Shown piece after piece: positions 17,252 to 25,302 of a stretch of 64,000 bases of DNA. Below the pieces are notes generated by a model that saw only the letters and a list, made by a program, of their open reading frames with translations, did not search any database and had not been told where the DNA came from. The stretch comes from Myxococcales bacterium. Its GTDB lineage: Bacteria; Myxococcota_A; Polyangia; Fen-1088. The stretch's first letter is position 1, and each line of letters starts with the position of its first letter. The translations under genes and the position numbers were made by a program. The stretch spans positions 124,001 through 188,000 of the forward strand of contig JAGTJU010000004.1 in the NCBI GenBank assembly GCA_022184915.1, written 5' to 3'.

Positions 17252-18109
17252 TCACCAGGCCGAGCGGCGGAAGAACTCCGTGCCCGTAAAGAAACGCGCG
17301 AGGAAGGTTCCGTCGCACACCGTGCGAAGTCCGGCGGCTGCGCCGGACGGGTCGGCGACTTGGGACGCGTGCGCCGCAAGGGCTCGCCTCTTGGCGTCGA
17401 GCTGTGAACGCACGTCAACCTTCGCGTTGAGCACGGACAAGGCTTGCGCCCCGAAGCCACGGGCAAGCGAGGTCCGCAGCAAAGCACGCCGCTGTCCGGG
17501 GGGCGGCGAGACCCAGGGGGCGTGTCGCCAGAACCACACCGGGTACTCGAACACGTCGAGTCCGGTGCCAGTGCCCCGAAGCGCCGAACGGGCGATCCAG
17601 TAAGCAGCGATGTGGTCCGGATGCTCGCCTACGGGCAAGGGTACAAAAAGAGTCTCGGGACGTAGCTCGTCCACGGCCGCGCGAAGGCGCCGCACGGCCA
17701 AAGCTTCGTGTTGCCGAAGCGCTCCGTCGGGAAAGTTCCAGGCCTGAACGTCTTCGCTCCTCAGACCTAAACAATGCGCTGCGTTCAAGAGCTCGTTTGC
17801 TCGTTGGCGTACGAGTTCGTCGGGGTCTGCATGATTGGGGTGAGAGCCGCGCCCATCCGTGAAGGCAATCACGGAGACCGGATGTCCCTGCGCACGCAGC
17901 CGCGCCACCGTGCCCCCGCAGCCCAAAGTCTCGTCGTCGGGGTGGGGGGCCAAGACCAGCGCGCGGCCCGCCGGCTCGATGGGGGCGCAGGTTCTTTCGA
18001 GGACGTCGTCGAGGACGCGGACCGCGAGGCTACGAAGGGACATGGGAAATCCGGCCCTGCAAAGGTCAAGCCGCTTCCGCGCCTGCAGCGGAGGGCCGGG
18101 CTGCGCCAT
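17252..18109 (-). CDS. PIG-L/LmbE-family deacetylase
   Basis: Up to 285 residues from ATG 18109; an in-frame ATG at 18043 would give 263. A purine-rich stretch before 18109 and the short gap to the upstream gene favour the longer form only slightly. The metal-binding motif APHPDDE and the second site EHPDHIAAYW are intact, defining the Zn-dependent N-acetylglucosaminyl deacetylase fold. Known members act on GlcNAc-inositol, mycothiol or bacillithiol precursors, or antibiotic sugars. Its substrate here is unknown. No signal peptide, so it is cytosolic. Confidence 0.88.
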   Translation of the reverse strand: MAQPGPPLQARKRLDLCRAGFPMSLRSLAVRVLDDVLERTCAPIEPAGRALVLAPHPDDETLGCGGTVARLRAQGHPVSVIAFTDGRGSHPNHADPDELVRQRANELLNAAHCLGLRSEDVQAWNFPDGALRQHEALAVRRLRAAVDELRPETLFVPLPVGEHPDHIAAYWIARSALRGTGTGLDVFEYPVWFWRHAPWVSPPPGQRRALLRTSLARGFGAQALSVLNAKVDVRSQLDAKRRALAAHASQVADPSGAAAGLRTVCDGTFLARFFTGTEFFRRSAW

Positions 18110-18125
18110 GATGGCCTGCCCCCCC

Positions 18126-19322
18126 TCAGGGGAGGACGGGGCTGACGGGCTCGTCGCGGCGACAACGCCCCGAGGCGGCGTCTCCGGTCACGCAGGGGGC
18201 ACCCCCGCAGTCGCTGGGGATCTTGCAGCTCTTGGGGACGCAGTAGCGATCGTTCGATGTGGCGCCCTCCACCTCGTACGCCAGGGGTCCTTGTCCACCC
18301 ACGGCTTCGCAGCCGAGCAGGGCGTCTTCGTCGCATCCCTTTCGGTTGGTGCAGGAGGGCACGCAGAGCGCCTCACCGTTGGCAAAACGGGCGCAGGCGA
18401 GCCCGGGCGGGCAGGCTTCGTCGTGGCAGTCCAACGAACAGAGCCCTACGCTTCCCAAGTTGGCGCACAGGCCCGTGACACAGCTTGCAGAGTCGAGCGC
18501 ACCCTGCACGTTGCGGCAGGGGACTCCAGGAGCCAGGGGGTAGCGGGGGAAGCAGCCCCTGACCCACTGGCCTGTGGGGAAGCGGCCCGGCAGGGTGCGG
18601 CAGGCGAGCCCCGTCGCGCAGCTGGTGTCGTCGACACACTCCGCGAGGCACAGGGGGCGGCGCCAGGGGGCTTCCGGCGTGGCGGCTCCGCCCAGGGAGA
18701 GGTCGCCGCACACGGTGGCTGCGGGGCAGGGGGCGTCGCGGCATCCCTGGCTGCAGAGGCCTCGGAAAAACGGCGCGGGGCACTGAGCGGCGGCGCCGCA
18801 CACGCAACTGGCTTGGGGCCCGCACTGCACGTCGACGTCGCATGTCGCCCCAAGGGGGTTGGGGCTGACCTCGATGCAGGCTGGTTTCGTGCGCGCCAGG
18901 GTGCCCGTGGGACCTCCTGCCACCAGCGTCACGTCGTAGCGGTTCGGGAGGGCGTAGGTGTGCGTGGGCGTGAGCTGTGTCGACGAGGTCTCATCGCCGA
19001 ACTGCCAAAGGAAGCGCGTCACCGGACCGGCGGTGAGGGGCACGAAGGTCAGGGTGAGCGGCGCCGGACCGCGGCAACAGCCCGCTGCGCCTGCGTCCGC
19101 GCTCGCATCCCCCGGCACGCCGGGACAATCGCTCACGGTGAAGTCCACCGAGAAAGCCCCGGAGCCTCCGTCGACGTTGGCGCCACCCTCGCTCCCCAAC
19201 GCATCCCAGGGCCCGGCGTCCGAGCGCGGGGATCGTTCTTCGCAGGCCCCGAGCAAACCCGCGAGGGCCGAGAGCCCCAGGAGGACGAACGGGACGTGAC
19301 GGTGCGGGCGGGGGAGGGGCAT
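18126..19322 (-). CDS. Cys-rich secreted lipoprotein with PKD-like domain
   Basis: About 398 residues from the ATG at 19322; the frame is open further upstream but only this start gives a leader (FVLLGLSALAGLLGAC) ending in a lipobox cysteine. After an Asp/Gly linker, a PKD-like beta domain is visible (RFLWQFGDETSS, then THTYALPNRYDVTL). The remaining ~250 residues contain many cysteines in short loops (e.g. CGDLSLGG, CATGLACRTL, CSLDCHDEAC), typical of myxobacterial cell-surface proteins. Function unknown; probably adhesion or surface decoration. A PIG-L gene follows on the same strand after 16 nt. Confidence 0.75.
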   Translation of the reverse strand: MPLPRPHRHVPFVLLGLSALAGLLGACEERSPRSDAGPWDALGSEGGANVDGGSGAFSVDFTVSDCPGVPGDASADAGAAGCCRGPAPLTLTFVPLTAGPVTRFLWQFGDETSSTQLTPTHTYALPNRYDVTLVAGGPTGTLARTKPACIEVSPNPLGATCDVDVQCGPQASCVCGAAAQCPAPFFRGLCSQGCRDAPCPAATVCGDLSLGGAATPEAPWRRPLCLAECVDDTSCATGLACRTLPGRFPTGQWVRGCFPRYPLAPGVPCRNVQGALDSASCVTGLCANLGSVGLCSLDCHDEACPPGLACARFANGEALCVPSCTNRKGCDEDALLGCEAVGGQGPLAYEVEGATSNDRYCVPKSCKIPSDCGGAPCVTGDAASGRCRRDEPVSPVLP

Positions 19323-19390
19323 GTTGCCAGTTGCGGCCGATCTTTGCCGGGTTCGTCTGCCCTGTCTCGGGCTTTCACCCCCGGGGAGCC

Positions 19391-19954
19391 TCAGCCGACC
19401 TTGCGAAACAGGGTACGACGGTAGTGTTGCAGCTCGGCGATGGAATTGCGGATGTCCACCAAGGCGTCGTGCTCGCCTTGTTTGGGCTTGGCATACACCG
19501 CGGATTCGCCGTACCAGCGGTTTGCCAAGGCCTTGAGTGAGCTCACGTCGATCAAGCGGTAATGGAGGTAGCGCGCAAGCCCCGGCATGTACTTGTCCAG
19601 GAATTTCCGATCCTGCCACACCGTATTGCCGCACAAGGTGGCGGGGTAAGGACACCAGCCGGCCACCCGCTCGAGCAGCCGCTTCTCGGCGTCGCCCGTG
19701 TCGAGCTTGCTGGTCTTCAGGCGCTCGAGCAGCCCGTTGCTCTCGTGCATGTTCCGGACGAAGGGGGACATCTTGGCCAGCTGGTCTTCGGGCTGCCAGA
19801 CGTCGCAGCAGAACTCTTCGAGGGGGTTGAGCTCACCGTCGGTGATGATCACCGCGGCTTGGACGATCACGTGCTGGTCCACGTCGAGCCCCGTCATTTC
19901 GAGGTCGATCCAAACCAGGTTGTCCGGGGAGGGGGAGCGCTTGATTCGTTCCAT
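19391..19954 (-). CDS. orn: Oligoribonuclease (DEDDh exonuclease)
   Basis: 187 residues from the ATG at 19954; the upstream open frame is not conserved in character. All family marks are present: [12 protein letters not shown] (the DxE metal site), the central [26 protein letters not shown], and [13 protein letters not shown] with the catalytic His and Asp. Orn degrades 2-5 nt RNA, including pGpG from cyclic-di-GMP turnover. The neighbouring genes are unrelated. Confidence 0.95.
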   Translation of the reverse strand: MERIKRSPSPDNLVWIDLEMTGLDVDQHVIVQAAVIITDGELNPLEEFCCDVWQPEDQLAKMSPFVRNMHESNGLLERLKTSKLDTGDAEKRLLERVAGWCPYPATLCGNTVWQDRKFLDKYMPGLARYLHYRLIDVSSLKALANRWYGESAVYAKPKQGEHDALVDIRNSIAELQHYRRTLFRKVG

Positions 19955-20142
19955 CGTCGTCGTTTCGAGAAGCTTCGGAGCCCCGCAGACTACAGCGCTC
20001 GCGCGGGGGCGCCAAGTTCGGAGTGAGTCTGCCCGGCGGCCTCGCTGGCCAGCCGGGCGGGTTTCTGACGCGCCCCCGTCCGCTTTCTGACGGCCGCCCG
20101 CCCACGACACGTTTTTGTCTCAAGGCCGAAGGGAGCCCGCCG

Positions 20143-21405
20143 ATGATTTTCCCATCAATGGGAGTTCACGCGGTTTCCGTCGAAGGTACACAAGTCGCCA
20201 AGGCCGGTCAGGGTCTGGTGCACGGCCCCGGGTCTCCGCTGGCCGAGGCCCGGCGCTCCTGTGCGCGCATCGCCGTGAGCGACGCGACGGTACTCCTCAC
20301 CGGCGAGACAGGGACGGGCAAAGAGGTGTTTGCCCGCTTCATTCATGCCAGCAGCCCACGGGCCCCGCGCCCTTTCGTGCCCGTCAACTGCGGCGCCATC
20401 CCCGAAAACCTTCTGGAGAGCGAGCTCTTTGGCTACGTCAAAGGGGCCTTCACGGGGGCGGCCACCCCGCGCAAGGGGCGCGTGGCCATGGCTGAAGGAG
20501 GCACGCTCTTTCTCGACGAGATCGGTGAGTTGCCGCTGGCGCTGCAGGTGAAGCTGCTGCGGCTGCTGCAAGAGCGCTCGTATGAGCCCGTGGGAAGCTC
20601 TGAGTCGGTGAGCGCAAACTTTCGGCTGATCGCCGCCACCAACCGGGACCTTGCCGGCGAGGTCAAGGCGGGGCGCTTCCGCAGTGACCTCTACTACCGC
20701 TTGTTCGTGTGCCCGATCCGCCTGCCCGCGCTCCGTGAGAGGGTCGGTGACGTCAAGGTGCTGTTCAGCCACTTCTGGCGGCAGCGGGGTGAGTCGCGCC
20801 CGGTCGAGCCCGAGGTGATTCGGCGCCTCGAGACCTATCCCTGGCCGGGCAACGTGCGTGAGCTCGAGAACCTGGTCGAGCGGCTCTCGGTCTGCACCGA
20901 AGGGGCCGTGGTGCGCACCACCGATCTTCCTCCCGAGTTCGGTGGAGACGTGGGCGGCCAGGCCTGTTTCCCTCAGAGCCCCTTCGACGATCTCCCTTCG
21001 CACGAGATCTTCGTGCCCACCTTGGCCGGGTACGGGTCTACACCGGCTGCGCTTACGCCCCCGCCCGTCGAGGTCACGCCGCCCGTGGCTTTCCGGGCGC
21101 CGGTGGCGGTACCCTCTGCCGCAACGCCGGAGCCGCTCGACGACGAGCTTACCCCACCGCCGCTCACCTCGCCGGGAGAGACGCTCGAGGTGGGTGTCTT
21201 CGAGCGGCCCAGCTTTCCGCTCGTCAAGCTCACGCTGCCCATCGACCTGCCGACCATGCTGCGTGATCTCGAGAACGCCTATCTCGACGCGGCTCTCGAA
21301 CAGACGGGGGGCAACAAAAAGGAGGCGGCTCGCCTCTTGGGCATGGGGCGGACGACGTTGGTGGAAAAGCTGCGACGCCGCAGCGCCGAGACGTCACGGT
21401 CCTGA
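20143..21405 (+). CDS. Sigma-54-dependent transcriptional activator (flagellar, FlgR/FleQ-like)
   Basis: 420 residues from the ATG at 20143, which has AAGGGAG 8 nt upstream. No receiver domain precedes the AAA+ module. Walker A is GETGTGKE (54-61), the sigma-54-contacting loop is an intact GAFTGA (101-106) and Walker B is TLFLDEIGE (121-129). A Pro/Thr-rich linker (~290-370) joins a Fis-type helix-turn-helix ([22 protein letters not shown]). Lacking a sensory input domain, it is probably regulated by abundance or by a partner. Its position ahead of the flagellar operon and the sigma-54 promoter at flgB make it the likely flagellar master activator. A strong terminator follows. Confidence 0.9.
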   Translation: MIFPSMGVHAVSVEGTQVAKAGQGLVHGPGSPLAEARRSCARIAVSDATVLLTGETGTGKEVFARFIHASSPRAPRPFVPVNCGAIPENLLESELFGYVKGAFTGAATPRKGRVAMAEGGTLFLDEIGELPLALQVKLLRLLQERSYEPVGSSESVSANFRLIAATNRDLAGEVKAGRFRSDLYYRLFVCPIRLPALRERVGDVKVLFSHFWRQRGESRPVEPEVIRRLETYPWPGNVRELENLVERLSVCTEGAVVRTTDLPPEFGGDVGGQACFPQSPFDDLPSHEIFVPTLAGYGSTPAALTPPPVEVTPPVAFRAPVAVPSAATPEPLDDELTPPPLTSPGETLEVGVFERPSFPLVKLTLPIDLPTMLRDLENAYLDAALEQTGGNKKEAARLLGMGRTTLVEKLRRRSAETSRS

Positions 21406-21429
21406 CGAGCCTTAGCGCTTTGCACGCAT

Positions 21430-21462
21430 AACCCCGGCGCCCGAAAGGTGGCCGGGGTTTTT
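21430..21462 (+). terminator. Rho-independent terminator after the first sigma-54 activator
   Basis: AACCCCGGC (21430-21438) pairs perfectly with GCCGGGGTT (21451-21459) around a 12-nt loop and is followed by further Ts. It separates the activator from the next gene. Confidence 0.8.
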
Positions 21463-21556
21463 GCGTGTGCGCCCCCGGACGCCCTGTTCGGGGCGCTCGG
21501 CACCTTTTGCCCTGCGCTGGGTCGAATCGGCATGGCAGCTGCATCGAGAGGCGTCC

Positions 21557-23029
21557 GTGTTGTGGCTCGTCACGTTCCTGGCGCTCTCGCCGCCGCCGGA
21601 CTCCACGTCTCCGGCGCCTGCCTGGCGTGTGGCCACGGCGGCCACTTCGGAGCGCATCGATATTTCGTTCGTGACGGGGCCCGTGCGGGTCGAGGTGTTG
21701 CCGCTCGATCGCCTGATCATCTTGCACACACGGAACAACCCTTCGCGGCTGGCGGCGCGGGTTGCCGCCGCGGCCGGGCAGATTTGCCCCGAGGTGCGCG
21801 CCGAAAAGGACAGGGTCGAGCTGCGCTGCCGAACGCCTCAGCTCGATGCCACGTTGAACAGATTCGGCGAGAGACTGGTCCTCGACATCAATGAGCTTCG
21901 CGGCTTGCCGTGGCGCTTGGGGCCCGACGGGCCCCCGATCTCGTTCTTCAATCCCGAAGAGCTGGGCCTGGGCGCGGGCTGTCCCGGAGACAACGCGGCG
22001 GCACGCGGTGAGTGCGCCCTGAAAGAGGGGCGCTTTCTCGAAGCCGCCAAAGCCTTTCGGGATGCGCTCCTCACGCCGCACCTTTTGTTTGCGCAGGTGA
22101 GGCTGGGCGATTTGGCTCTCATCGCCGGCGACCCTCAGACGGCCGTGGGCTGGTACAACCTGGGCAACCGCGTCGGCGTGTACGGGCGGCTGTCGTCGGG
22201 CAGGCTGTGCGAGTTCGACCCGGAATGCATCACGTTCGTTCCGTCGCTCGATCCCGATCCCTATTCGATGCCGCCGCTCCTGCGGGACGACCTCGTCTTG
22301 CGTTGGGCCCGGGCGCAGGCCTTCTCGGGAGATCTGCCGCAGGCCGTGAGTATCTTGCGCCGCCGCTTCCAGGCGGTGGACGACGATCGCTTTTGCCAGT
22401 TGCCCGCGGGCGTTCTATGCCGCCGCATCTTGCTGACGGCGTTCAAGCAAGTTGCCCTGGAGCAGGGACGCCATGTCCTCGAGACCTATCTTCTGCTTCC
22501 TGAGAGCGGGGAGGGGCCCGTGGCGGTGGATCTGTCGCGTGAGGCCGCGGAGATGTCGGCCCGGCTGGGCGCGCCGTCGTTCGGGGCGAATCTGCTCTCG
22601 CGCGTGACGGGCATCGTGCCCGAGCCGCGTCTGGCCGAGCATCTTCTACGCGCGGCCGAGCTTTACCTGATGGGCCACGATCCGGTGCGTGCGCGGGTGA
22701 TCTTGGAGTTCGCCGAGTCACGCGCCCTCGGCAAGGCACTTCAAGAACGTCGCTGGAAGCACGTGCGCAAGTTGGCGATGCGAGGGGAGCCCGCGGCGTC
22801 GCCGCCCAAAGACGACAAGCCCGTTGTGCCCATCGAGAGCGCCGCCGAGACTTTGGCGGCCGCGCTGGGACTTTCGGCACGCATCGAAGCGTTTTTGACA
22901 GGCAAGGAAGAGGCACCGGCAGCTGCACCGGCACCGGCCGGCGATGGCCCGTCCCCGCCCCCCGCGGCGGCCGGCAGTCCCGAAGACCGGGCCCAACCCA
23001 ACCCGCAAGAGACAAAGGAAAAGCAATGA
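21557..23029 (+). CDS. Unknown exported protein between two sigma-54 activators
   Basis: I favour the GTG at 21557 (GAGAGG just upstream), which places a hydrophobic leader (LWLVTFLALS) at the N-terminus and gives ~490 residues. Residues ~20-110 form a beta-rich domain (ISFVTGPVRVEVLPLDRLIILH) similar in feel to AMIN-type envelope domains. From ~150 on it is helical with TPR-like pairs (EGRFLEAAKAFRDALLTPH and RAAELYLMGHDPVRARVIL). The C-terminus is Ala/Pro-rich. The stop overlaps the start of the second activator, so the two are cotranscribed. No family name is justified; a flagellum-associated envelope role is inferred from position only. Confidence 0.65.
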   Translation: MLWLVTFLALSPPPDSTSPAPAWRVATAATSERIDISFVTGPVRVEVLPLDRLIILHTRNNPSRLAARVAAAAGQICPEVRAEKDRVELRCRTPQLDATLNRFGERLVLDINELRGLPWRLGPDGPPISFFNPEELGLGAGCPGDNAAARGECALKEGRFLEAAKAFRDALLTPHLLFAQVRLGDLALIAGDPQTAVGWYNLGNRVGVYGRLSSGRLCEFDPECITFVPSLDPDPYSMPPLLRDDLVLRWARAQAFSGDLPQAVSILRRRFQAVDDDRFCQLPAGVLCRRILLTAFKQVALEQGRHVLETYLLLPESGEGPVAVDLSREAAEMSARLGAPSFGANLLSRVTGIVPEPRLAEHLLRAAELYLMGHDPVRARVILEFAESRALGKALQERRWKHVRKLAMRGEPAASPPKDDKPVVPIESAAETLAAALGLSARIEAFLTGKEEAPAAAPAPAGDGPSPPPAAAGSPEDRAQPNPQETKEKQ

Positions 23030-24114
23030 TGTTTGGCACCTCGAGGGTAGACAGCGCCCCCCGCGCCCCCGTCATGGTCAGCGAAGCGATGCGAACGGTG
23101 ACCGCGAGCGCCCGCGACGTGGCCGACACCGACACCACGGTGCTGCTCTTGGGAGAGAGCGGAACCGGCAAAGAGGTGGTGGCGCGCTTCATTCACGAGC
23201 ATTCACCACGCGCGGCGGGGCCCTGGGTGAGCCTGAGCTGCGCGGCCATGCCTCTCGACTTGCTCGAACGGGAGCTCTTCGGGGCCGAGACCTCCGGGCC
23301 CGCCGAAGGCGTCTCCGTGGTGCGCGGCTGCTTCGAGCGTGCCCGGGGCGGAACCTTGCTGCTCGACGAAATCTCCGAGCTTCCGCCCCTGCTCCAGAGC
23401 AAGCTGCTACGGGCCCTGGAAACGAAGTCCGTGCTGCGCGTCGGCGGGCTCTCGGCGGTCCACGTGGACGTGCGCCTCGTCTCCACCTGTAGCCGTGACC
23501 TGCGCTCGGCCGTGGCGGCAGGTGCCTTTCGCGCCGATTTGTACTACCGGCTGTGCGTCTTCCCGATCGTGATTCCCCCGCTGCGCGAACGGCGAGAGGA
23601 CATCGAGCCCCTGGCCCATCACTTCGTCAACCGTGTGGCGGGCGAACTAGGCCGCCCTGCGCCGGTACTCTCGGCGGCAGCTCTCGCCACTTTGGATGCG
23701 CATCACTTCGAGGGGAACGTCAGGGAGCTGCGCAACCTCATCGAGCGGGCGCTCATCCGCTGCCGCCAGACGGTGGTCGAGGCGACCGATCTGTTCTTCG
23801 ACCCGCGTATGGAGCCGTTCACTCCCGGGCCCGCGGGGGCCAACGAAGCCAACTGGGAATTGCCCGTGGATCTCGCGGAGCTCGAGCGCTTGGCCATCAA
23901 GGAAGCGCTTCGCCGTGTGGGGGGCAACAGGACGCACGCCGCGCGCCTTTTGGGCATCAGCTTGCGTACATTGCGGAACAAGCTGCGCGCCTGGCGCGAA
24001 AGCGGCGTGCCGGCTTACGCCATGCTCGCCGAAGACAGCGGCGCGCTCTGCCAGGATCGTGACGCGCCCGTGGCACGTTCTTCGCAGAGCAAGGCAGGAG
24101 AACGCGCAGCGTGA
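23026..24114 (+). CDS. AAA+ sigma-54-activator paralogue lacking the GAFTGA loop
   Basis: 362 residues; the ATG overlaps the preceding stop (ATGA). Walker A GESGTGKE (43-50), Walker B TLLLDEISE and the arginine-rich PPLRERREDI segment are intact, and a Fis-type HTH (GGNRTHAARLLGISLRTLRNKL) is present. Where the sigma-54-binding GAFTGA should lie (residues ~86-100) there is GAETSGPAEGVSVVRG instead. It is therefore unlikely to remodel sigma-54 holoenzyme alone; it may repress, modulate the first activator in mixed oligomers, or work with another sigma factor. It directly precedes flgB, whose promoter lies inside this gene's 3' end. Confidence 0.88.
   Translation: MMFGTSRVDSAPRAPVMVSEAMRTVTASARDVADTDTTVLLLGESGTGKEVVARFIHEHSPRAAGPWVSLSCAAMPLDLLERELFGAETSGPAEGVSVVRGCFERARGGTLLLDEISELPPLLQSKLLRALETKSVLRVGGLSAVHVDVRLVSTCSRDLRSAVAAGAFRADLYYRLCVFPIVIPPLRERREDIEPLAHHFVNRVAGELGRPAPVLSAAALATLDAHHFEGNVRELRNLIERALIRCRQTVVEATDLFFDPRMEPFTPGPAGANEANWELPVDLAELERLAIKEALRRVGGNRTHAARLLGISLRTLRNKLRAWRESGVPAYAMLAEDSGALCQDRDAPVARSSQSKAGERAA
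24070..24087 (+). promoter_or_regulatory. Candidate sigma-54 promoter for the flgB operon
   Basis: GTGGCACG (24070-24077) followed by TCGCA (24082-24086) gives GG and GC 12 nt apart, the invariant RpoN geometry; the -12 box differs from TTGCA by one base. Transcription would begin near 24097, 25 nt before the flgB ATG. It sits in the last codons of the second activator gene. Confidence 0.55.
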
Positions 24115-24121
24115 GGTGCTC

Positions 24122-24532
24122 ATGAGGCTTTTCGACACGACTTTGACCCAGGTAGAGCGCTCGCTCGACGTGCGGCTTTCACGTCAGGGCGTGCTGGCCG
24201 GGAACGTGGCGAACGCAGACACACCCGGCTTCAAGCCGAAGGACGTCGATTTCCTTGCGGCCATGAGCCAGGTGATGCGCGAGAGCCAAAGCTTGACGCG
24301 CACGAACCCCTTGCACGTGGATGCCTCGGGTCAGCTGGGCGCGGACGCGGCACCGGTCGATAGCTACGTCAAGGAAGTGTCTGGGGGCACGCCTTCGTTC
24401 GACGGCAACGAGGTGGATCTCGACACCACGATGTCCAGCATGGCCGAGAACGCCATTCAGTACGGCGCCAACGCGCGCGCCGCCACCGCCAAACTGGCCA
24501 TTTTGAAGTACGTCGTCAGCGAAGGTTCGTGA
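24122..24532 (+). CDS. flgB: Flagellar basal-body rod protein FlgB
   Basis: 136 residues, standard size. The rod signature GVLAGNVANADTPGFKP is at the N-terminus, and the C-terminus (NAIQYGANARAATAKLAILKYVVSEG) is the usual helical end. It forms the proximal rod with FlgC, FlgF and FliE after export by the flagellar type III system. First gene of the operon behind the sigma-54-like promoter; flgC follows after 27 nt. Confidence 0.95.
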   Translation: MRLFDTTLTQVERSLDVRLSRQGVLAGNVANADTPGFKPKDVDFLAAMSQVMRESQSLTRTNPLHVDASGQLGADAAPVDSYVKEVSGGTPSFDGNEVDLDTTMSSMAENAIQYGANARAATAKLAILKYVVSEGS

Positions 24533-24559
24533 GTTTCGTGACGCCCAAGGAGTGATGCC

Positions 24560-24979
24560 ATGGATTTTTTCACCGCGCTTCGGATCAGTGGGTCTGGACT
24601 CTCCGTGGAACGCGCCCGCGTGAACTTGGCGTCGTCGAACCTGGCGAACGCCGAGGTCACGCGCACGGCGGCGGGGGGGCCCTATCGGCGGCTGGATCCC
24701 GTCATCGAGTCGGTGCCCTTCGACGATTACCTCTCGGGCGGGGCAGGCCCTTCCGCCGTGCGGGTGGCGCAGGTGGTGACGGACCAAACACCGGGCCGCC
24801 AGGTCTACAGCCCCGGACACCCGGACGCCGACGCGCAGGGGTTCGTGACGTTTCCCAACGTGAACCCCATCCACGAGGTGGTCAACCTCATGTCGGCCTC
24901 GCGTGGCTACGAGGCGAACGCCACGGCGGTGGACACGGTCAAGGGCATGGCCCAGCGGGCGCTGGACATCGTGCGCTGA
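24560..24979 (+). CDS. flgC: Flagellar basal-body rod protein FlgC
   Basis: 139 residues with AAGGAG 8 nt before the ATG. N-terminal ALRISGSGLSVERARVNLASSNLANAEV is the flagellar rod motif, here SS-LAN-rich; the C-terminus NPIHEVVNLMSASRGYEANATAV is diagnostic of FlgC. Proximal rod component. Confidence 0.95.
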   Translation: MDFFTALRISGSGLSVERARVNLASSNLANAEVTRTAAGGPYRRLDPVIESVPFDDYLSGGAGPSAVRVAQVVTDQTPGRQVYSPGHPDADAQGFVTFPNVNPIHEVVNLMSASRGYEANATAVDTVKGMAQRALDIVR

Positions 24980-24987
24980 GGGCCGCC

Positions 24988-25299
24988 ATGAACATCGAGA
25001 ACCGCATTCAATCGCTGACCGTCGAGGGGCCCGAGGCGGCGCGTCCCGAGGGCCTGTCCCGCCCCGGGGCGGCGGGCAAAGGCGAGAGCTTCGGCAACGT
25101 GCTCACCAAGGCCGTGGGCGAGCTGGATCGGTTACAGCTCGAGGCCGATCACGAGGTGAAGAAGGTGGCCCTGGGCGAGGGAAACCTTCACGAGATGGCC
25201 TTGGCGCTCGAAAAAGCGAACATCTCGATGCGCCTCGCGCTCAAGGTGAAGTCGAAGGTGTTGGACGCGTACCAGCAAGTCATGCGGATGGGTGTTTAG
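24988..25299 (+). CDS. fliE: Flagellar hook-basal body protein FliE
   Basis: 103 residues. The FliE pattern is clear: SFGNVLTKAVGELDRLQ, then ALALEKANISMRLALKVKSKVLDAYQQVMRM. FliE joins the MS ring to the rod. It starts 8 nt after flgC and ends 3 nt before fliF. Confidence 0.93.
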   Translation: MNIENRIQSLTVEGPEAARPEGLSRPGAAGKGESFGNVLTKAVGELDRLQLEADHEVKKVALGEGNLHEMALALEKANISMRLALKVKSKVLDAYQQVMRMGV

Positions 25300-25302
25300 T
25301 CC

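Noticed and set aside
20031-20058. GCCCGGC...GCCGGGC hairpin between orn and the first sigma-54 activator
   Set aside because: It lies in a divergent intergenic space with no gene ending there, so terminator status makes no sense; GC-rich chance pairing is likely.
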